In this document: positions 34,720-42,832 of the stretch, piece after piece | How positions within the stretch are numbered: position 1 is the stretch's first letter | How the letters are laid out: the number at the start of each line of letters is the position of its first letter | DNA from: an uncultured Flaviramulus sp. | Lineage (GTDB): Bacteria > Bacteroidota > Bacteroidia > Flavobacteriales > Flavobacteriaceae | NCBI GenBank assembly: GCA_947501105.1 | Contig: CANMUP010000002.1 | Coordinates: forward strand, 186,001-250,000 | Length of the DNA: 64,000 bases | Direction: 5' to 3' | The notes under the pieces: generated by a model | Database searches by the model: none | Told to the model about the DNA's origin: nothing | What the model saw: only the letters and a program-made list of their open reading frames with translations | Program-made: the position numbers and the translations under genes

Positions 34720-36336
34720 TTATTTTTTAACCGACATATTTATATATTTTTGGTCTAGTGCTTTGGAGTCTTTATACTTTACTCGTAATGCTTCAAGTTC
34801 TATTTTCAACTTTTTTACTATGTCGGCATAATCAGGGTTATTGTAAACGTTATTCATCTCTTGCGGATCTTTTAAACGGTCATAAAGCTCCCATTCATTT
34901 ATATCGTGATAAAAATGCACTAATTTATATTCTTTATTAACTATGCCGTAATGTCTTTTAACGGTATGTTCACCAGGGTATTCGTAGTAATGATAATAAA
35001 CTGCATCTCGAGTCCATTTTTCATTTTCACCTTTTAACAAAGGAATTAAACTTTCTCCTTGCATGTCTTCAGGAGCATTAATTAGTGCAGCTTCTAAAAA
35101 GGTTTGAGCAAAGTCTAAATTTTGTACCATTTCATCGTTTGTTGTTCCAGGTTTTATTTGATTTGGCCAACGAATTAGTAAAGGTGTCTTAAACGATTCA
35201 TCATATATAAAGCGTTTGTCAAACCAACCATGCTCTCCAAGATAAAAACCTTGATCAGATGTATACACTACAATAGTGTTTTTAGCTAAACCACTTTCAT
35301 CTAAATAATCTAAAACACGACCAACATTATCGTCAACTGATGAAATACAGCCCAAATAATCTTGCATATAGCGTTGATATTTCCATTTCATTTTCTCTTT
35401 ATCATTCAACGTTGCCCAATTGTTTTTAAACCATGTGTTAATAGAATCTATAACGGGGTCGTACAATTTCCTTTGTTCTTCATTAAATCTATTATAGGCA
35501 CGATTAAACCCATTAATAGAAGGAACCTTAGGTTCTACACCACCCATTTCTTCAATAGTTTCAGGACTTATTTTTGAGTCGTGACCATATTTCATATGTG
35601 TTAACAAGTTCATTTCTGCAGTTCTTGCAGCTGTTCCTCTATTGGAATAGTCATCAAAAAGCGTCTCTGGTTCTGGGAATGTTTTTTTAGTAAATTCCTT
35701 AAATTTTTCTGGATTTGGCCACCAAGGTCTGTGAGGAGCTTTATGCAAATACATCATCATAAAAGGTTTTTCCTTGTTTCGTTTTTTGTCTAGCCAATTA
35801 ATAGTGAAATCTGTAATAATATCGGTTACATAACCCGTAATGGTAGTATCTCCTTCTTTAGTTATAAATTTTGGGTTTAAATAATTGCCTTGCCCTGGTA
35901 AAATCATAAAATCATCTACTCCTTTTGGGTTATTACCAAAATGTAACTTCCCATACATAGCAGTTTCGTAACCCGCCTTTTGAAAAATTTGAGGAAACGT
36001 AACTTGGGTAGTGTCAAAAGGCATTAAATTATTAATCTTTCCATTTATGTGGGTGTGTTTTCCAGTAAGAATTGTAGCTCTAGAAGGCGCACAAATAGAA
36101 TTTGTAACACAGGCATTAGTAAACAGCATGCCTTCGTTAGCAATTCTATCAATGTTTGGAGTATTTATTAGTTTGTCTGAATATGCGCTAATGGCTTGAT
36201 ATGCATGATCATCAGACATGATAAAAAGAATATTCGGTCGTTCTGGGGAGTTTTTTTCCTTTTCTGAGCAAGAATTAAAAGTTAAAAATCCGATTAAAAA
36301 AAGTGTGAAAGCGTAATTAGTTTTTGCTAAACTCAT
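34720..36336 (-). CDS. sulfatase, Cys-type, lipoprotein
   Basis: This 538-residue sulfatase starts at MSLAKTNYAF (36336), which puts the lipobox TFNSC (Cys23) at a normal distance; an in-frame start at 36357 adds seven residues. Metal and active-site residues are SDDHA, the formylglycine site CAPSRAT (Cys82), and SDQGFYLGEHGWFDKRF. The C-terminal DUF4976-like part contains YDRLKDPQEMNNVYNNPDY. The order resembles N-acetylglucosamine-6-sulfatase or choline-type groups, but the substrate is not determined. A candidate Fnr-type operator lies 65 bp upstream, between this gene and tonB. Confidence 0.9.
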   Translation of the reverse strand: MSLAKTNYAFTLFLIGFLTFNSCSEKEKNSPERPNILFIMSDDHAYQAISAYSDKLINTPNIDRIANEGMLFTNACVTNSICAPSRATILTGKHTHINGKINNLMPFDTTQVTFPQIFQKAGYETAMYGKLHFGNNPKGVDDFMILPGQGNYLNPKFITKEGDTTITGYVTDIITDFTINWLDKKRNKEKPFMMMYLHKAPHRPWWPNPEKFKEFTKKTFPEPETLFDDYSNRGTAARTAEMNLLTHMKYGHDSKISPETIEEMGGVEPKVPSINGFNRAYNRFNEEQRKLYDPVIDSINTWFKNNWATLNDKEKMKWKYQRYMQDYLGCISSVDDNVGRVLDYLDESGLAKNTIVVYTSDQGFYLGEHGWFDKRFIYDESFKTPLLIRWPNQIKPGTTNDEMVQNLDFAQTFLEAALINAPEDMQGESLIPLLKGENEKWTRDAVYYHYYEYPGEHTVKRHYGIVNKEYKLVHFYHDINEWELYDRLKDPQEMNNVYNNPDYADIVKKLKIELEALRVKYKDSKALDQKYINMSVKK

Positions 36337-36400
36337 ATTTAAAATAAAATTAAGCATCTAAGATAGTAAAACTTAGAAATTAATTATATGAAAATCGTAC

Positions 36401-36414
36401 ATGATAAATGTCAT
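36401..36414. promoter_or_regulatory. candidate Crp/Fnr operator, site 4
   Basis: ATGATAAATGTCAT fits the consensus ATGATnnnTGTCAT seen at hemN, ccoS and ccoI. It sits between the divergent sulfatase and tonB genes. No TTTG lies at the 36.5-bp distance seen at the other sites, so control here is less certain. Confidence 0.5.
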
Positions 36415-36465
36415 AGTTATTCAGTTTGATTCTTAATAATTTTAATGGTATAAAATGTATGAGCC

Positions 36466-37194
36466 ATGAAACCAAAAAAGAATCCAGAAATAGAAATAGG
36501 ACGAAATAGCAGCCTATATTTTGCTATAGGTTTAAATTTAATGTTGTTTTTGTCATGGCAAGCTTTAGAGTATAAAACTTACGATAAAGATCTTGCAAGT
36601 ATAGATATCATCGATGTAGATGAAGAGATAGACGAGGAAATTCCTGTTATAAATATAAACACACCGCCTCCGCCTCCGCCTCCAGTAGCGATAACAGAAT
36701 CTATCGAAATAGTCGAAGATGCTGAAGAGGTTGAAGAAACAATTATTGAAAGCACCGAAACTGCACTAGATGATGCCATAGAGGAACGTGTTATATCTGT
36801 AAGTGATGTTGATGTTGAGGAGGTAGAAGAAGAGGTGGAAGTTCCTTTTGCAGCTATTGAAGATGTACCTATTTTCCCTGGTTGTGAGGGAAAATCTAGA
36901 AAAGAAATGAAAGATTGTTTTCAGAAAAAAATACAGGAGCATGTTGTTAAAAATTTTAGATATCCACAAACAGCTATAGATTTGGGTATTCAAGGGCGAG
37001 TCTCTGTAATATTTGTTATAGATTCTAAAGGCCATACAATTAAAGTAAGATCTAGAGGTCCTGATAAAATTTTAGAGAAAGAAGCAGAACGAATTATTGG
37101 CTTGTTGCCAAAAATGACACCAGGAAAACAGCGTGGTAGATCTGTAAAAGTAAGTTATGCTATCCCCATTTTTTTCAAATACCAAGAAGGTTAA
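36466..37194 (+). CDS. tonB: energy transducer TonB
   Basis: This 242-residue protein has one membrane helix (residues 16-34), an acidic and proline-rich periplasmic linker (TPPPPPPPVAITES...) and a C-terminal TonB domain (FRYPQTAIDLGIQGRVSVIFVIDSKGHTIKVRSRGPDKILEKEA). It passes proton-motive energy from ExbB/ExbD to outer-membrane receptors. exbB and exbD are not in the window. The linker is more acidic than the Lys-rich linker of the E. coli protein. Confidence 0.93.
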   Translation: MKPKKNPEIEIGRNSSLYFAIGLNLMLFLSWQALEYKTYDKDLASIDIIDVDEEIDEEIPVININTPPPPPPPVAITESIEIVEDAEEVEETIIESTETALDDAIEERVISVSDVDVEEVEEEVEVPFAAIEDVPIFPGCEGKSRKEMKDCFQKKIQEHVVKNFRYPQTAIDLGIQGRVSVIFVIDSKGHTIKVRSRGPDKILEKEAERIIGLLPKMTPGKQRGRSVKVSYAIPIFFKYQEG

Positions 37195-37225
37195 TTGGTT
37201 TTGTAAATGGTTTTATATCAATGTG

Positions 37226-37259
37226 AAAAAGGCAACCTAAATTATTAGGTTGCCTTTTT
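37226..37259. terminator. bidirectional terminator
   Basis: AAAAAGGCAACCTAA and TTAGGTTGCCTTTTT form a 15-bp stem with a 4-nt loop between tonB and the converging small gene. Confidence 0.9.
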
Positions 37260-37280
37260 AAATTAATTGAGTTTAATCTT

Positions 37281-37682
37281 TTAATTCCAGTGTTTTATTG
37301 CATCATTGTGCAGAATAACTTTTCTGAATTCGTTTGGTTTTTTATTGTTTAATAGTTTTAATCCATCACTAGCATCAATCAATTTCCGAAAATTTTTCTC
37401 GCTAACTTTATATTGTTCCATATTTTTATATGTTGTTACAAGCATAAAAGTATAGGGTGTTTCAACTGTTGGCGTGGTTTCTAAAAGCTGATAAGATTCA
37501 ATATAATTTTTTTCAATGGCTTTAATGCGCAGTTGTTGCCAATTGTTTTGATAATAAAAAAGAGCTTCGGCTTTGTTTTTGTTTAAAACTTGCACATAAT
37601 CTATCATTGAAATATGTTTAGATTGTTGGCTTATTCCAGTGTAGCATGAAATAAGTAAAATAAAAAGAATAATTTTTTTCAT
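37281..37682 (-). CDS. secreted protein of unknown function
   Basis: This 133-residue protein has a signal peptide (MKKIILFILLISCYTGISQ) and a soluble alpha/beta region. I do not recognise a family. The second half (TYKNMEQYKVSEKNFRKLIDASDGLKLLNNKKPNEFRK) resembles a small ferredoxin-like or NIPSNAP-like fold only in general terms. It follows the esterase gene by 2 bp and is probably co-transcribed with it. Confidence 0.72.
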   Translation of the reverse strand: MKKIILFILLISCYTGISQQSKHISMIDYVQVLNKNKAEALFYYQNNWQQLRIKAIEKNYIESYQLLETTPTVETPYTFMLVTTYKNMEQYKVSEKNFRKLIDASDGLKLLNNKKPNEFRKVILHNDAIKHWN

Positions 37683-37684
37683 AA

Positions 37685-38935
37685 TTATTGGTTTTTAAGC
37701 TTATCTAGTTTTCCTTTAGAGTAACCATTTCCGCCACCTGTGCTTAAGGCTTTTTCGTATGCTTTAATAGCTTTTTTGGTTTCTTTTACAGATGAGTAAT
37801 AATCACCTAAAGAGTCATAAACATTAGATTTATTTGGGTAATTTTTTACATTCATTTTAAAAAATGCGAGCGCCTTTTTATCCATTTTCTGATTCATTGA
37901 ACCATATCCCATTTGGTTTATTAAGTTTTCAGGCGGTAAAATTATGTACCCCATTTTTGTTGAAACGTTTTCATAATGTTTAGTAACATCAGAAATAAGG
38001 TCATCTGCAGAAATATCTGGATTCATTATTTTAGGAATCAAGTTATTCTCAATATCATACCACGAAAAAATAAAATGAAAAGCATCATAAGTTGTTATCA
38101 ATGGGACAGAGCCATGTGAATCATTCTCATAATATTTATAATCAAAATCTAATTGACTAGAAGAGTTTGGTACTACCTTTTTAGAAAACTCTAAGATGTC
38201 GCGTATATGCTGAGTCGTTTTAGTTGTGTCTTGCATTACTGTGCTTATTTCCGCTTTGGGACCCATAGTATTTGCTATACCTACAAACAAACTTTCTTTT
38301 GATAAATTTTTGCTATTCAATACGGTTTTTGCTTTTTCTAATGTTGCTGAATCTGCCCACCATAAGCTTGGGTCTATGGCTACATAACTATTAAATATTT
38401 CAGGACGTTTTAATAATGTGTTTATTACTGTTAAACCTCCTAAAGAATGTCCTATATATGCACGATATGGAGATGTCGGGTATTTGCTATCTATATATGG
38501 AATAAGTTCTTTTTCTATAAAATCCATAAAATTGTCACCGCCTCCAGGACCATTACTATTTATCTCACCAGAGTTTAGATTATTTTCTGGAGTAGGTGTT
38601 AAATCCCTCATGCGATTTGTATTTGGGATTCCAACTACTATCATTTTTGGAACAATGGTATTACCATTTATGGAGCTTAATTGATGAATCATACCGGTTA
38701 CTGAAGAAAAATGCGCATCACCATCTAATAAATAGACTACAGGATATTTTTCGTTAGTATTAACATTTCCATCCGGTAAGTGGACCCAAATTTTTCTAAG
38801 CTCGTGTAGCGTGTTAGATTTAATACTATCAACTATTCCTATAGTTAGTTTTTCATTTTCTACTTGTTGTGCTTCAATTTTTATAATAGACATGATGAAG
38901 AACGTGCAGAAAATGAATATTAGCTGTTTTTTCAT
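37685..38935 (-). CDS. secreted esterase (Fes/IroE-like alpha/beta hydrolase) with TPR tail
   Basis: This 416-residue protein has a signal peptide, then an esterase-D-like alpha/beta hydrolase (YPVVYLLDGDAHFSSVTGM; nucleophile GHSLGG; IDPSLWWADSA; His in NDSHGSVP) and a C-terminal TPR (residues 365-410: VYDSLGDYYSSVKETKKAIKAYEKAL). Related enzymes hydrolyse enterobactin-type siderophores or other esters. Being close to TonB and a receptor is compatible with siderophore use, but that is weak context. The pair with the downstream 133-residue gene suggests an operon. Confidence 0.85.
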   Translation of the reverse strand: MKKQLIFIFCTFFIMSIIKIEAQQVENEKLTIGIVDSIKSNTLHELRKIWVHLPDGNVNTNEKYPVVYLLDGDAHFSSVTGMIHQLSSINGNTIVPKMIVVGIPNTNRMRDLTPTPENNLNSGEINSNGPGGGDNFMDFIEKELIPYIDSKYPTSPYRAYIGHSLGGLTVINTLLKRPEIFNSYVAIDPSLWWADSATLEKAKTVLNSKNLSKESLFVGIANTMGPKAEISTVMQDTTKTTQHIRDILEFSKKVVPNSSSQLDFDYKYYENDSHGSVPLITTYDAFHFIFSWYDIENNLIPKIMNPDISADDLISDVTKHYENVSTKMGYIILPPENLINQMGYGSMNQKMDKKALAFFKMNVKNYPNKSNVYDSLGDYYSSVKETKKAIKAYEKALSTGGGNGYSKGKLDKLKNQ

Positions 38936-39100
38936 AATTCGAGAAGAGTTAAATTTTCTTCAATTTAATAATTATTGATGGTGAATAATCGCAGTTTAAC
39001 ATTTCATCAACAAAAAATAACAATTCAGTAAGTCGTTTTTTTTAAAACAAGCCACCTACTAGATATTTGTTGCATAATTAAAAACTTTAAAAACAAAATA

Positions 39101-39724
39101 ATGAAACATTTAATCATCATCGCAACACTTTTAGTTTCAGGAGTTATGAATTCCCAAACTAATTACGAAAAAGGAATGCAAAAAGCTTTTGAACTTTGGG
39201 GAAGCAATAAACCAACAGAAGCAGTAAACTTATTTGAACGTATTGCAAAAGCAGAACCAGATAATTGGTTGCCTTCATATTATGCAGCGCAAATAAATAT
39301 AGTGAACAGTTTTGGCGAAAAGGACGAAGAAAAACTTTCCGCACAACTTAAAAAAGCACAAGATTTAATTAACGATGCTACAGCAATATCAAAAGATAAT
39401 CCAGAAATTTTAGTGCTTCAGGCATTATTGCACACTGCTTGGGTAGCTTATGATGGAGCAACATATGGCATGACGCTTTCGGGTAAAGTGGTAGAGTTAT
39501 ATGCAAAAGCAAAGCAAATTGCACCAAAAAATCCACGAGTAGTATATTGTAAAGCAGAGTGGGATATAGGCGGAGCGACTTACTTTGGGCAAGACACCAC
39601 ACCATTTTGCAAAGATTTAGAACTTGCCTTAGAACTTTTTGCTAACTTTAAGCCAGAAACGGCGTTTCATCCTAATTGGGGGAAAGAACGTGCTGGGCAA
39701 GTATTAAAATCTTGTAAAAAGTAA
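39101..39724 (+). CDS. secreted TPR-like protein
   Basis: This 207-residue protein has a signal peptide (to about SGVMNSQT) and helical repeats of TPR type (AFELWGSNKPTEAVNLFERIAKAEPDNWLPSYYAAQINI; AKQIAPKNPRVVYCKAEWDIG). It lies 25 bp upstream of the histidine kinase on the same strand. A periplasmic scaffold role is plausible; no specific function can be assigned. The histidine-kinase operon may begin with this gene. Confidence 0.75.
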   Translation: MKHLIIIATLLVSGVMNSQTNYEKGMQKAFELWGSNKPTEAVNLFERIAKAEPDNWLPSYYAAQINIVNSFGEKDEEKLSAQLKKAQDLINDATAISKDNPEILVLQALLHTAWVAYDGATYGMTLSGKVVELYAKAKQIAPKNPRVVYCKAEWDIGGATYFGQDTTPFCKDLELALELFANFKPETAFHPNWGKERAGQVLKSCKK

Positions 39725-39749
39725 GAGAAAATATCTATAAACTAATAGC

Positions 39750-41093
39750 ATGACAAAATCAGTTAAAAATATATTAATCACATTCATTATCGGGTGTTTA
39801 GTCTTTGTAGTTGGCAATGCTATTTCAGGCGGATTTAGGTTTGAAAGCGCTAACGAATTTTTAATTGAATTTGTTTTCTATCAGTTGTATTCTTTTGTTT
39901 TAGGATACTCTAACATGTATTTTTTCGATTATTTCAATAATAAGATCAATTGGAAAAAAGAAGACACTGTAAAGCGCCTAGTTTTGGGTATTATTGGCTC
40001 TACAGTTATCACATTAATTGGTTTGTTCATATTGCGTATGCTTACATCTTTAAGTTTAGAAGGCGAATCCTTTAGTCAGTTTATAGCAAACGAAACATGG
40101 AGACCTTATAAATTTGGATTATGGATAACGCTAACCATTGTAATCGTTTTTCATGTCGTTTATTTTTATAATAAGTACCAGCAAAACAAAATAAAAGAGC
40201 AAAAAGTAATTGCAGGAACGGCAAGTGCAAAATTTGATGCTTTAAAAAATCAGTTAGATCCACATTTTCTTTTTAACAGTTTAAATGTACTAACCAGTTT
40301 AATAGAGGAGAATCCAGATAATGCTCAAAAGTTTACAACATCGTTATCAAAAGTATATCGCTATGTTTTAGAACAAAAAAATAAAGAATTAGTAACGGTT
40401 GATGAAGAATTGCAATTTGCAAAAACCTATATGTCGTTGTTAAAAATGAGGTTTGAAGACAGTATTGTTTTCACTATGCCAGAAAAAGCAATGAATCCAG
40501 AAAGCAAAGTAGTACCACTATCGCTACAATTACTTCTAGAAAATGCTGTAAAACACAACATGGTAACATCAAGTAAACCGTTGCATATTAAAATTTACGA
40601 AGATCAAAACAATTTAGTTGTAGAAAACAATTTACAACCCAAACAAATAGTAAAAAAGAGTAGTGGCGTAGGCTTAAGCAATATTATGCAGCGTTACGAT
40701 TTACTAACCAACCGAAAAATAAATATAAACAAACAAGCAAATAGGTTTGCAGTAGCCATACCAATGCTTACAAAACAAATATCAGTAATGAGAACAGAAC
40801 AAACATCATCAAAATTAGACGACAGTTATATGCGGGCACTCAACCATGTCGACGAGCTTAAAGGCTTTTATTATAGCCTAATATCGTACTGCTTGGTCAT
40901 TCCATTTTTAATATTCATCAATTACAGAACTTCTTGGGATTTCCAATGGTTTTGGTTCCCAATGTTTGGTTGGGGTATTGGTTTAGCTATTCAAGCCTTT
41001 AGGGTTTTTGTAAACGATGGCGCATTTGGTAGAGATTGGGAAAAGCGCAAAATGGAAGAGTATATGAATGATGAAAAAAATAACTGGAACTAA
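39750..41093 (+). CDS. LytS-type sensor histidine kinase with C-terminal 2TM domain
   Basis: This 447-residue protein has four N-terminal membrane helices (residues 8-140), then a LytS/YehU-type kinase: phosphoacceptor His172 in LKNQLDPHFLFNSLN, N box around Asn265-Asn270 (LLLENAVKHNM) and G box SSGVGLSN (304-311). A 2TM domain (about 358-447: HVDELKGFYYSLISYCLV...WFPMFGWGIGLAIQAFRVFV...WEKRKMEEYM) is fused to the C-terminus. Two stand-alone 2TM genes follow directly, then a LytTR regulator. The ligand is unknown. Confidence 0.92.
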   Translation: MTKSVKNILITFIIGCLVFVVGNAISGGFRFESANEFLIEFVFYQLYSFVLGYSNMYFFDYFNNKINWKKEDTVKRLVLGIIGSTVITLIGLFILRMLTSLSLEGESFSQFIANETWRPYKFGLWITLTIVIVFHVVYFYNKYQQNKIKEQKVIAGTASAKFDALKNQLDPHFLFNSLNVLTSLIEENPDNAQKFTTSLSKVYRYVLEQKNKELVTVDEELQFAKTYMSLLKMRFEDSIVFTMPEKAMNPESKVVPLSLQLLLENAVKHNMVTSSKPLHIKIYEDQNNLVVENNLQPKQIVKKSSGVGLSNIMQRYDLLTNRKININKQANRFAVAIPMLTKQISVMRTEQTSSKLDDSYMRALNHVDELKGFYYSLISYCLVIPFLIFINYRTSWDFQWFWFPMFGWGIGLAIQAFRVFVNDGAFGRDWEKRKMEEYMNDEKNNWN

Positions 41094-41106
41094 AAGCTAA
41101 CAATTA

Positions 41107-41409
41107 ATGGAAAGATTACCAGATTTTGAGACCAACAAAAAAGTGATAAGAGCTCGTAAGCGTATCGAAGAGATAAAAGGATTTTATCAGCACCTTCTTG
41201 CATATTGTTTATTTACCCCGTTTACAATTTTTATTAACTATAAAACCTATTGGGACTATAAATGGTTCTGGTTTTCAATCATAGGTTGGGGTATAGGTTT
41301 AGCAATTCATGCATTTGTTGTTTTTGTTAAGAAAGGTGTCTTTGGGCGCCAATGGGAAGAACGCAAAATAGAAGAATTGATGCGTAAAGAAGAAAATAAG
41401 TGGGATTAA
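41107..41409 (+). CDS. stand-alone 2TM domain protein
   Basis: This 100-residue protein is almost wholly a 2TM domain. It is closely similar to the C-terminal domain of the upstream kinase: EIKGFYQHLLAYCLFTPFTIFINYKTYWDYKWFWFSIIGWGIGLAIHAFVVFVKKGVFG, ending WEERKIEELM. It starts 13 bp after the kinase stop. The similarity suggests duplication of the kinase's domain and possible heteromeric contact. Function is not known. Confidence 0.88.
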   Translation: MERLPDFETNKKVIRARKRIEEIKGFYQHLLAYCLFTPFTIFINYKTYWDYKWFWFSIIGWGIGLAIHAFVVFVKKGVFGRQWEERKIEELMRKEENKWD

Positions 41410-41420
41410 CTATTAAGATT

Positions 41421-41756
41421 ATGGAAAATTATAACTTAAAACAACTAGGAAATAAAGAGTATCAAAAAGAGCAGGCATATATTCGCGCAAAAAAACGTGT
41501 AAAAGAACTCAAAGGTTTTTATTGGCACGCCTTCTGGTATTTAGTTGTAAATATTTTTATTATCAGTATGGTGGCGATTAACTCAAATAATAACGACTTT
41601 TGGCATTTCGGAACATTTACCACAGCTTTTTTCTGGGGTTTAGGTTTAGGTTTTCATGCCTTAAGTATATTTGGTAAAGACTTGTTTTTCTCTAAAAATT
41701 GGCATGAACGAAAAATAAGAGAATACATGGATAAAGATAAAAAACAATGGAAGTAG
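41421..41756 (+). CDS. second stand-alone 2TM domain protein
   Basis: This 111-residue 2TM protein starts at MENYNLKQLG (41421); the longer frame would overlap the previous gene. It has the same order KELKGFYWHAFWYLV...GLGLGFHALSIFGKDLFF...WHERKIREYM but is more diverged than the first copy. The last base of its stop codon is the first base of repeat copy C, so the repeat begins at the stop. Confidence 0.88.
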   Translation: MENYNLKQLGNKEYQKEQAYIRAKKRVKELKGFYWHAFWYLVVNIFIISMVAINSNNNDFWHFGTFTTAFFWGLGLGFHALSIFGKDLFFSKNWHERKIREYMDKDKKQWK

Positions 41757-41905
41757 GGCGTTCCCTTTCAGGTCGTGCTTTCCACTATATCTTTTTAAAA
41801 GGTCATTGAGAAGAAGGAACGACTGTGGCAATCTGTTTAATTTTAGTTTTATACTATTTTCGTATTACCAAGTTTTAAAAAGGATGCCGTTTCAATCACT
41901 AACGC
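41756..41905 (+). repeat. dispersed intergenic repeat, copy C (composite)
   Basis: This copy begins at the stop codon with GGGCG and ends AATCACTAACGC. After the constant ACTATATCTTTTT block, about 60 bp are inserted, including a segment (41802-41835: GTCATTGAGAAGAAGGAACG...GGCAATCTG) that resembles a different dispersed repeat. It separates the 2TM genes from the LytTR gene and fills the 168-bp gap. Confidence 0.7.
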
Positions 41906-41924
41906 AAACAAGAACTAATAAGAA

Positions 41925-42680
41925 ATGAACGTAATAATTATAGAAGACGAAAAACCATCAGCACGACGTTTACAACGTATGCTACAAAAATTAAATTTAG
42001 AAGCCGGAACCATGTTGCATTCTGTTGAAGAATCTATCGCATGGTTTCAAAACAACACGCATCCAGATTTAATATTTTTAGACATTCAATTAAGTGATGG
42101 CTTATCGTTCGAAATATTTGAAACCATCGATATAAAATCAGCCATCATTTTTACCACAGCTTATGATGAGTATGCTTTACAAGCCTTTAAACTTAATAGT
42201 ATCGATTACTTATTAAAACCTATTGATGAGGACGATTTAGCCATAGCTGTAAAAAAATATCAAGACCGTGCACCACAAAAGCAAGCCGTAACCTTAGATT
42301 TTAACGATATTAAAAAATTGCTTGTAAATCCTATCGATAGAGAATACAAAAAGCGTTTCTCAGTAAAAGTGGGGCAACATTTAAAGCTTATTAATATCGA
42401 TGAGATTGAGTGTTTTTACAGCGAAAATAAAGGCACTTATTTACACACAACAGAAGGGCGAAATTATTTGTTAGACACCACCTTAGAACATTTGGAAGAT
42501 GAGCTAGAACCACAAATCTTTTACCGTATTAATCGTAAATTTTTTGTAAATATAAATGCTATAAAAGATATGGTAAGCTATACCAATTCGCGTTTACAAA
42601 TAAAATTAAACTCTTATAGTGAACAAGATGTTATAGTAGCTCGAGAGCGTGTTAAAGATTTTAAAGCGTGGTTGGAGTAA
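41925..42680 (+). CDS. LytTR-type response regulator
   Basis: This 251-residue protein has a receiver domain (phospho-acceptor Asp53 in LIFLDIQLSDG, Lys in LKPID) and a C-terminal LytTR DNA-binding domain (KLINIDEIECFYSENKGTYLHTTEGRNYLLDTTLEHLEDEL...FYRINRKFFVNINAI). It is the partner of the kinase 1.8 kb upstream, but repeat copy C lies between it and the 2TM genes. A repeat-flanked gene cassette begins 10 bp after the stop. Confidence 0.93.
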   Translation: MNVIIIEDEKPSARRLQRMLQKLNLEAGTMLHSVEESIAWFQNNTHPDLIFLDIQLSDGLSFEIFETIDIKSAIIFTTAYDEYALQAFKLNSIDYLLKPIDEDDLAIAVKKYQDRAPQKQAVTLDFNDIKKLLVNPIDREYKKRFSVKVGQHLKLINIDEIECFYSENKGTYLHTTEGRNYLLDTTLEHLEDELEPQIFYRINRKFFVNINAIKDMVSYTNSRLQIKLNSYSEQDVIVARERVKDFKAWLE

Positions 42681-42690
42681 TTTTTTTAGG

Positions 42691-42832
42691 TTCGTTTAAC
42701 GTGTTTGTGTATGATTTCGTTGCGTGTTTCAGCAACTAATTTAGCAAATACAAACCAAATAGAAAATCCGCGAGGATTTTCGTAAGTAGGCGAGCACTAG
42801 CAATGAATTATACACGGTGTTGTAGGTAGTTA
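42691..42832 (+). repeat. structured repeat element, left boundary of the gene cassette
   Basis: The element begins with TTCGTTTAACGT (42691-42702) and ends with TTGTAGGTAGTTA (42820-42832), which contains the stop codon of the lipoprotein gene. Outer arms GTGTATGAT (42706-42714) and ATTATACAC pair with one mismatch. Inside are GTTGC/GCAAC and a perfect GAAAATCC-GCGA-GGATTTTC hairpin (42762-42781, GNRA loop). It has a branched fold closed by an outer stem. Confidence 0.75.

Noticed and set aside
36579-36779. Minus-strand frame with a poly-glycine run inside tonB.
   Set aside because: It is the mirror of the proline-rich linker of TonB, with no start signal of its own.
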